A stretch of DNA of 5,794 nt, taken from Verrucomicrobiota bacterium. GTDB taxonomy: Bacteria > Verrucomicrobiota > Verrucomicrobiia > Limisphaerales > JADLHS01. The position numbers were made by a program, and so were the translations under genes. The notes beneath the pieces are model-generated. The model was not told the origin of the DNA and searched no databases. It saw nothing but the letters and a program-made list of their open reading frames with translations. The stretch is from positions 1 through 5,794 of the forward strand of contig SCTL01000880.1 in assembly GCA_004297495.1 (NCBI GenBank). The letters are read 5' to 3'. Numbering within the stretch: the stretch's first letter is position 1; each line of letters starts with the position of its first letter. Positions 5,459-5,794 of the stretch are shown one piece after another.

Positions 5459-5794
5459 ATGCAGGAGAAAGTCATCATCGGCATCGTAGGCGCGGGATTC
5501 GGCCAGCAAGTTCATGTGCCGGCGTTTCGCGAATCGCCGCGTTGCGAAGTGGGCGCAATTTGCGCCAGCCGATTGGAGCACGCGCAGGAAGCCGCAAAGA
5601 AAGCAAACATCCCAAAAGCAACGAGCAATTGGCGCGAGGTGGTTGACGATTCGAATATTCACGCCCTTGCTCTTGCCGTGCCGCCTTCTCTTCAAGCCGA
5701 GATCGCTCTGGCTGCGGCGCAAGCAGGTAAACATATTTTTTGCGAGAAGCCGCTCGCTCTGAACACGAGACAGGCGCAGGACATCACGGCTGCG
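5459..5794 (+). CDS. Gfo/Idh/MocA family oxidoreductase, N-terminal part (runs off right edge)
   Basis: From the ATG at 5459 there are 112 open codons to the edge, so the C-terminal domain is missing (family proteins are usually 330-400 residues). It starts with a Rossmann fold: VIIGIVGAGFGQQVHVPAFR (5-24) gives the dinucleotide-binding turn G11-A-G13-F-G15. A second strand reads VGAICASRLEHA (31-42), as in NAD(P)-dependent sugar dehydrogenases. FCEKPLA (94-100) contains the EKP motif, whose lysine (K97) is a conserved active-site residue of the family. Substrates are mostly sugars or cyclitols and cannot be told from this half. The upstream gene ends 25 bases earlier; GTGAG at 5448-5452 is a weak ribosome binding site, and an in-frame TGA at 5435 rules out a longer start. 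Sitting behind an NDP-sugar 6-dehydrogenase, it could be a WbpB-like 3-dehydrogenase of a nucleotide-sugar uronate, but WbpB-specific features are not evident. Confidence 0.9.
   Translation, partial: MQEKVIIGIVGAGFGQQVHVPAFRESPRCEVGAICASRLEHAQEAAKKANIPKATSNWREVVDDSNIHALALAVPPSLQAEIALAAAQAGKHIFCEKPLALNTRQAQDITAA

Noticed and set aside
5459..5794. Firm assignment of the last gene as wbpB
   Set aside because: Only the generic Rossmann half is present; the motifs seen are common to all Gfo/Idh/MocA enzymes and the sequence does not look specifically WbpB-like.

Overview
The window looks like part of a chromosome from a Verrucomicrobia-type bacterium, possibly the Pedosphaera/subdivision 3 side; this is inferred from protein style, not from a marker gene. 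The best clue is a solitary type II-like pseudopilin with the N-terminal signal AFTLIELLVVIAIIAILA and a C-terminal H-X9-DG motif, a combination abundant in Verrucomicrobia, Planctomycetes and Lentisphaerae. The DNA is fairly GC-rich, and every gene reads cleanly with the standard bacterial code.

Layout. Positions 626 to 1 (minus strand) carry the first 208 codons of a large polytopic membrane protein that runs off the left edge; because it has no stop in the window it is easily missed. A divergent intergenic region (627-850) follows. It holds a roughly 77-base nested palindrome (702-778) that looks like a dispersed repeat, and then a TTGACTT promoter-like box in front of the pseudopilin gene (851-1642). 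A 98-base gap (1643-1740) carries a second, similarly organised TTGACTT box. After it come four closely packed plus-strand genes: a 640-residue polytopic membrane protein with a C-terminal extracytoplasmic domain (1741-3663), a Nudix hydrolase (3682-4209), a nucleotide-sugar 6-dehydrogenase (4213-5433), and the start of a Gfo/Idh/MocA oxidoreductase (5459 to the right edge). The gaps between them are 18, 3 and 25 bases, so they are probably one operon.

How they may work together. The dehydrogenase makes a nucleotide-linked uronic acid, the Gfo/Idh enzyme could further oxidise or reduce a sugar, the Nudix enzyme could hydrolyse a nucleotide sugar or ADP-ribose-like compound, and the large membrane proteins have the general build of GT-C-type, lipid-linked-sugar-using glycosyltransferases. 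The simplest reading is the edge of a surface polysaccharide or glycoconjugate locus. The pathway assignment is inference. I found no RNA genes, CRISPR array, transposase or convincing terminator, and no clear evidence for an entirely new system. The items most worth a second look are the nested palindrome, the paired promoter boxes, the Nudix enzyme with an altered Nudix box, and the uncharacterised membrane protein heading the operon.
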